This document shows, piece by piece, positions 61,792-64,000 of a DNA stretch of 64,000 nucleotides. Below the pieces are notes generated by a model. It was not told where the DNA came from. It saw nothing but the letters and a program-made list of their open reading frames with translations, and did not search any database. A program made the position numbers and the translations under genes. The DNA lies in contig NZ_OY759854.1 of NCBI RefSeq assembly GCF_963662805.1, positions 186,001 through 250,000 on the forward strand, in the 5' to 3' direction. This DNA is from an uncultured Cohaesibacter sp. GTDB taxonomy: Bacteria; Pseudomonadota; Alphaproteobacteria; Rhizobiales; Cohaesibacteraceae. Every line of letters starts with the position of its first letter. The first letter of the stretch is position 1.

Positions 61792-64000
61792 ATGACAAAC
61801 CTTACTTCTGAAACGCCGGGCGAACGCTCCGGATTCAGACATTTCACTCACATGCTGTTGGCGAGTGTTGCTATCGCAATGAGCGGCCAGACCACTCTGG
61901 CTCAGGACGCTGCAACCTCAGAAGATGCGGAGGCCATTGAAGAGGCCTATTACTCCTCGTTGGTCAATCTTGAGGCCATCACCGTCTTTGGGACGCGGCA
62001 AAGCAGCAAACTATCTGACATCAACAGCAACATAACCGCAGTAACGAATGACCAGCTCGATGGCCAGTTCGTTGGCGACATGCAACAACTGACCCGCTTC
62101 ACGCCTGGCGTCACCGTGAGCCGGCAGACAACTGCGACGGATCCGTTCGATACATTTGGCGGCTTTACCATTCGCGGTGTGGGAGGGAACCGTGTCCAGA
62201 TGCTCGTGGATGGATCGCGTATCCCTGAACGGATCACCGATGGAACCAGGGATTATCTCGATTTCAATTTTACCAAACAGGTCGACATTGTGCATGGCCC
62301 CGGTTCGGTGCTCTGGGGCGCTGACGCTCTGGGGGGGATCGTTGCAATGGAAACCATCGACCCCGAAGATTTGCTGCGGGGTGGGAAGGTGCAAGGTGGT
62401 GAGCTCGATCTGAGTTACGACAGCCTCGACAACAAATTCAACAATGCCGCGACCTACGCGCGCCGCATCAGTGACACCTTTAGTGTCTTGGGGGGAGTTT
62501 CTTACACCAGGGCCAATGAAGCCGAATTCTCGAACGCCAAGGCTGACGGGGGTATTTACGGCTGTCCAAGGAATGTGGCGGATGGCGCGACGCCCTGCAA
62601 CGAGCTCAATCCTACGGGAAAAAACACTTATCGGGGGCTTGCGAAAGCAGTCATCACGCCGAATGAAGACCATCGTGTTGAGATCTCGGCGGACTTCATG
62701 AAGCGGCGTACGAATGTTGACTACAATTCCGTACTCGGTGATCAGTATTCCACTATCACCGGACTACCGACGGGTGAGGTCATCACGGCATATGACCGGG
62801 ATTTGGACCTCTATCGAGGTCGCTTTGCCATCGAGCATGATTGGGCGCTCAACAGCAAGTTTGTTGATGACATCAAGTGGTCTTTTGCCTATTCGCCTAA
62901 CGGATACGAGCGGAAAGGCACAGAAACCTCGGTCAATGCTCTGGGTGAGGATGTTGTCACCGAAGATACCCTCAAGTTCAGCGAGGATTTCTTTGAGCTT
63001 GATGTCCAGTTGACGTCTCGCTTCGATACCGGTTCCTTTGGCCATACCGTTACATGGGGTTTTGATGGCGACCGGGCATTGACAGACTACGAGCGTAAAG
63101 ACGTGACGCGCAATCTGACAAATGGCACCGTCACTGAAGAACGGGCAGGTGGATTCAACTTCGCTAATGCGACCACAACACGGGCCGACTTGTATATTCA
63201 GGATCAGATCTCGATGTTCGATGATCGTTTTGAGCTGACTCCCGGAATGCGCTATGCCTATTACAATCTCGATCCGCGCCCTGATTCCGACTATGAAATC
63301 GTGGCAGGTGCTGAACCGAAGGAAGTCTCTGCGGACAAGATGATCTATTCGCTGGGTGCGAATTACAACCTCACAGATAACTACTCCATTTATGGTGCCT
63401 TCAATCAGGGCTTTAAGATGCCCACGGCTCAGCAGCTCTACACATCCCGGGACTATGCATTCTTTGATCTGATTCCGGCTCCGGATCTGAAGCCGGAAGA
63501 AGTGGAGAACTATGAAATCGGCCTGAGAGGAGATTTTGCAAATACGAGCTTCTCAATCACCGGTTTCTATGCAAACTACGATAACTTCATTGAGTCCCTT
63601 TACAATCTGCCGGGAACGGATGACTATACTTCGCGCAACCTGTCGTCCGTGACCCTTTACGGGATTGAATTTGCCGGATCCTGGCAGGTGATGGAGAACC
63701 TTAAGGCTGATGCATCGGTTGCCTGGCAGTATGGAACGCAAAAGGCGACAGCAGAGTCGGAAACCGTCCCCCACACGACCCCACCGCTCACGGCCATTCT
63801 CGGGCTGAACTACCGGATCCCCGATTATCATCTCTCACTTGATGCTGTCACTACGCTTGCTAGCGATGTCACTCGCACGGAAAGCGAAGATGATTTCAGA
63901 CCGGGCGGTTACGCGCTTCTCGACCTGTTCGGGAAATGGGAACCTACTAAGAATCTGGAAATCCGTGTTGGTGTCAAGAATGTGTTTGACAGACGTTACT
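61792..64000 (+). CDS. TonB-dependent haem/haemoglobin receptor, partial
   Basis: At least 736 residues; the gene leaves the window on the right. A leader of about 45 residues with a late hydrophobic stretch (MLLASVAIAMSGQTTLAQ) precedes an N-terminal TonB-box region (LEAITVFGTR). The plug follows with LTRFTPGVTVSRQ, FTIRGVGGNRVQMLVDGSRIPE and VDIVHGPGSVLWGADALGGIV. The 22-strand barrel is in progress at the window end (KNVFDRRY), close to the natural C-terminus. The PxxxxGxxxRGVGGNRV form is typical of haem/haemoglobin receptors, and the hutW/hutX neighbours agree. The ATG at 61792 has AGGCAGGG upstream. Confidence 0.9.
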   Translation, partial: MTNLTSETPGERSGFRHFTHMLLASVAIAMSGQTTLAQDAATSEDAEAIEEAYYSSLVNLEAITVFGTRQSSKLSDINSNITAVTNDQLDGQFVGDMQQLTRFTPGVTVSRQTTATDPFDTFGGFTIRGVGGNRVQMLVDGSRIPERITDGTRDYLDFNFTKQVDIVHGPGSVLWGADALGGIVAMETIDPEDLLRGGKVQGGELDLSYDSLDNKFNNAATYARRISDTFSVLGGVSYTRANEAEFSNAKADGGIYGCPRNVADGATPCNELNPTGKNTYRGLAKAVITPNEDHRVEISADFMKRRTNVDYNSVLGDQYSTITGLPTGEVITAYDRDLDLYRGRFAIEHDWALNSKFVDDIKWSFAYSPNGYERKGTETSVNALGEDVVTEDTLKFSEDFFELDVQLTSRFDTGSFGHTVTWGFDGDRALTDYERKDVTRNLTNGTVTEERAGGFNFANATTTRADLYIQDQISMFDDRFELTPGMRYAYYNLDPRPDSDYEIVAGAEPKEVSADKMIYSLGANYNLTDNYSIYGAFNQGFKMPTAQQLYTSRDYAFFDLIPAPDLKPEEVENYEIGLRGDFANTSFSITGFYANYDNFIESLYNLPGTDDYTSRNLSSVTLYGIEFAGSWQVMENLKADASVAWQYGTQKATAESETVPHTTPPLTAILGLNYRIPDYHLSLDAVTTLASDVTRTESEDDFRPGGYALLDLFGKWEPTKNLEIRVGVKNVFDRRY

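Noticed and set aside
1..64000. CRISPR arrays, tRNA or rRNA genes, phage or toxin-antitoxin modules
   Set aside because: None seen on either strand; no regularly spaced repeats and no cloverleaf candidates caught my eye.

Overview
The window reads as chromosomal accessory DNA of a heterotrophic alphaproteobacterium. The evidence is the mix of ribose-type ABC sugar importers, DctPQM TRAP transporters, FadR-type GntR and ROK regulators, and a hutW/hutX/TonB haem locus with an IRO-like (TGA-N9-TCA) site. A marine or host-associated Hyphomicrobiales-like organism fits, but that is inference. I see no rRNA, tRNA, CRISPR array, phage gene or intact insertion sequence.

Almost everything is uptake plus catabolism of small carbohydrates and organic acids. 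There are five ABC sugar systems (1-3298; 5007-8611; a damaged one at 22227-27022; 38634-42126; 45767-49262) and four TRAP systems (10585-13422; 19019-21866; 28904-31744; 55517-58348). Each is packed with its own regulator and enzymes.

Region by region. (1) 1-8611: a SMP-30-type lactonase plus ABC operon runs leftward. A GntR gene with a second ABC operon runs rightward. Both leave one promoter region centred on the operator ATCTGGTATAGCAGAT. (2) 8854-17960: a DMT permease, a second GntR, then a rightward operon of TRAP, 2-hydroxyacid dehydrogenase, a KDPG-aldolase-like protein without its Schiff-base lysine, an RraA-like aldolase, a secreted royal-jelly/yellow-family protein and a KDG-type sugar kinase. 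This looks like a sugar-acid route. (3) 18001-21866: TRAP operon plus dehydrogenase, leftward, with the operator of region 1 in its promoter. (4) 22227-28885: an ABC operon with fused permeases whose binding-protein and ATPase genes are frameshifted, about 1 kb without a gene that carries a third, orphan copy of the operator/promoter, and a frameshifted tandem universal stress protein gene. (5) 28904-38628: TRAP, extradiol-type VOC dioxygenase, two LysR regulators (one with two helix-turn-helix domains), a UbiD/UbiX pair, an esterase; probably aromatic or phenolic acid use. (6) 38634-51786: two ABC operons each with a ROK regulator, a hot-dog dehydratase, an unrecognised possible TIM-barrel protein and an amidohydrolase. 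(7) 51862-58348: MFS permease, mandelate-racemase-type enzyme, GntR, TRAP. (8) 58549-64000: SDR, hutX, hutW and a truncated TonB haem receptor.

The most interesting signals are the three-copy promoter/operator module that links separate operons, the cluster of seven single-base frameshifts between 24.9 and 28.9 kb, and the sugar-acid cluster with an aldolase homologue that has lost its catalytic lysine.
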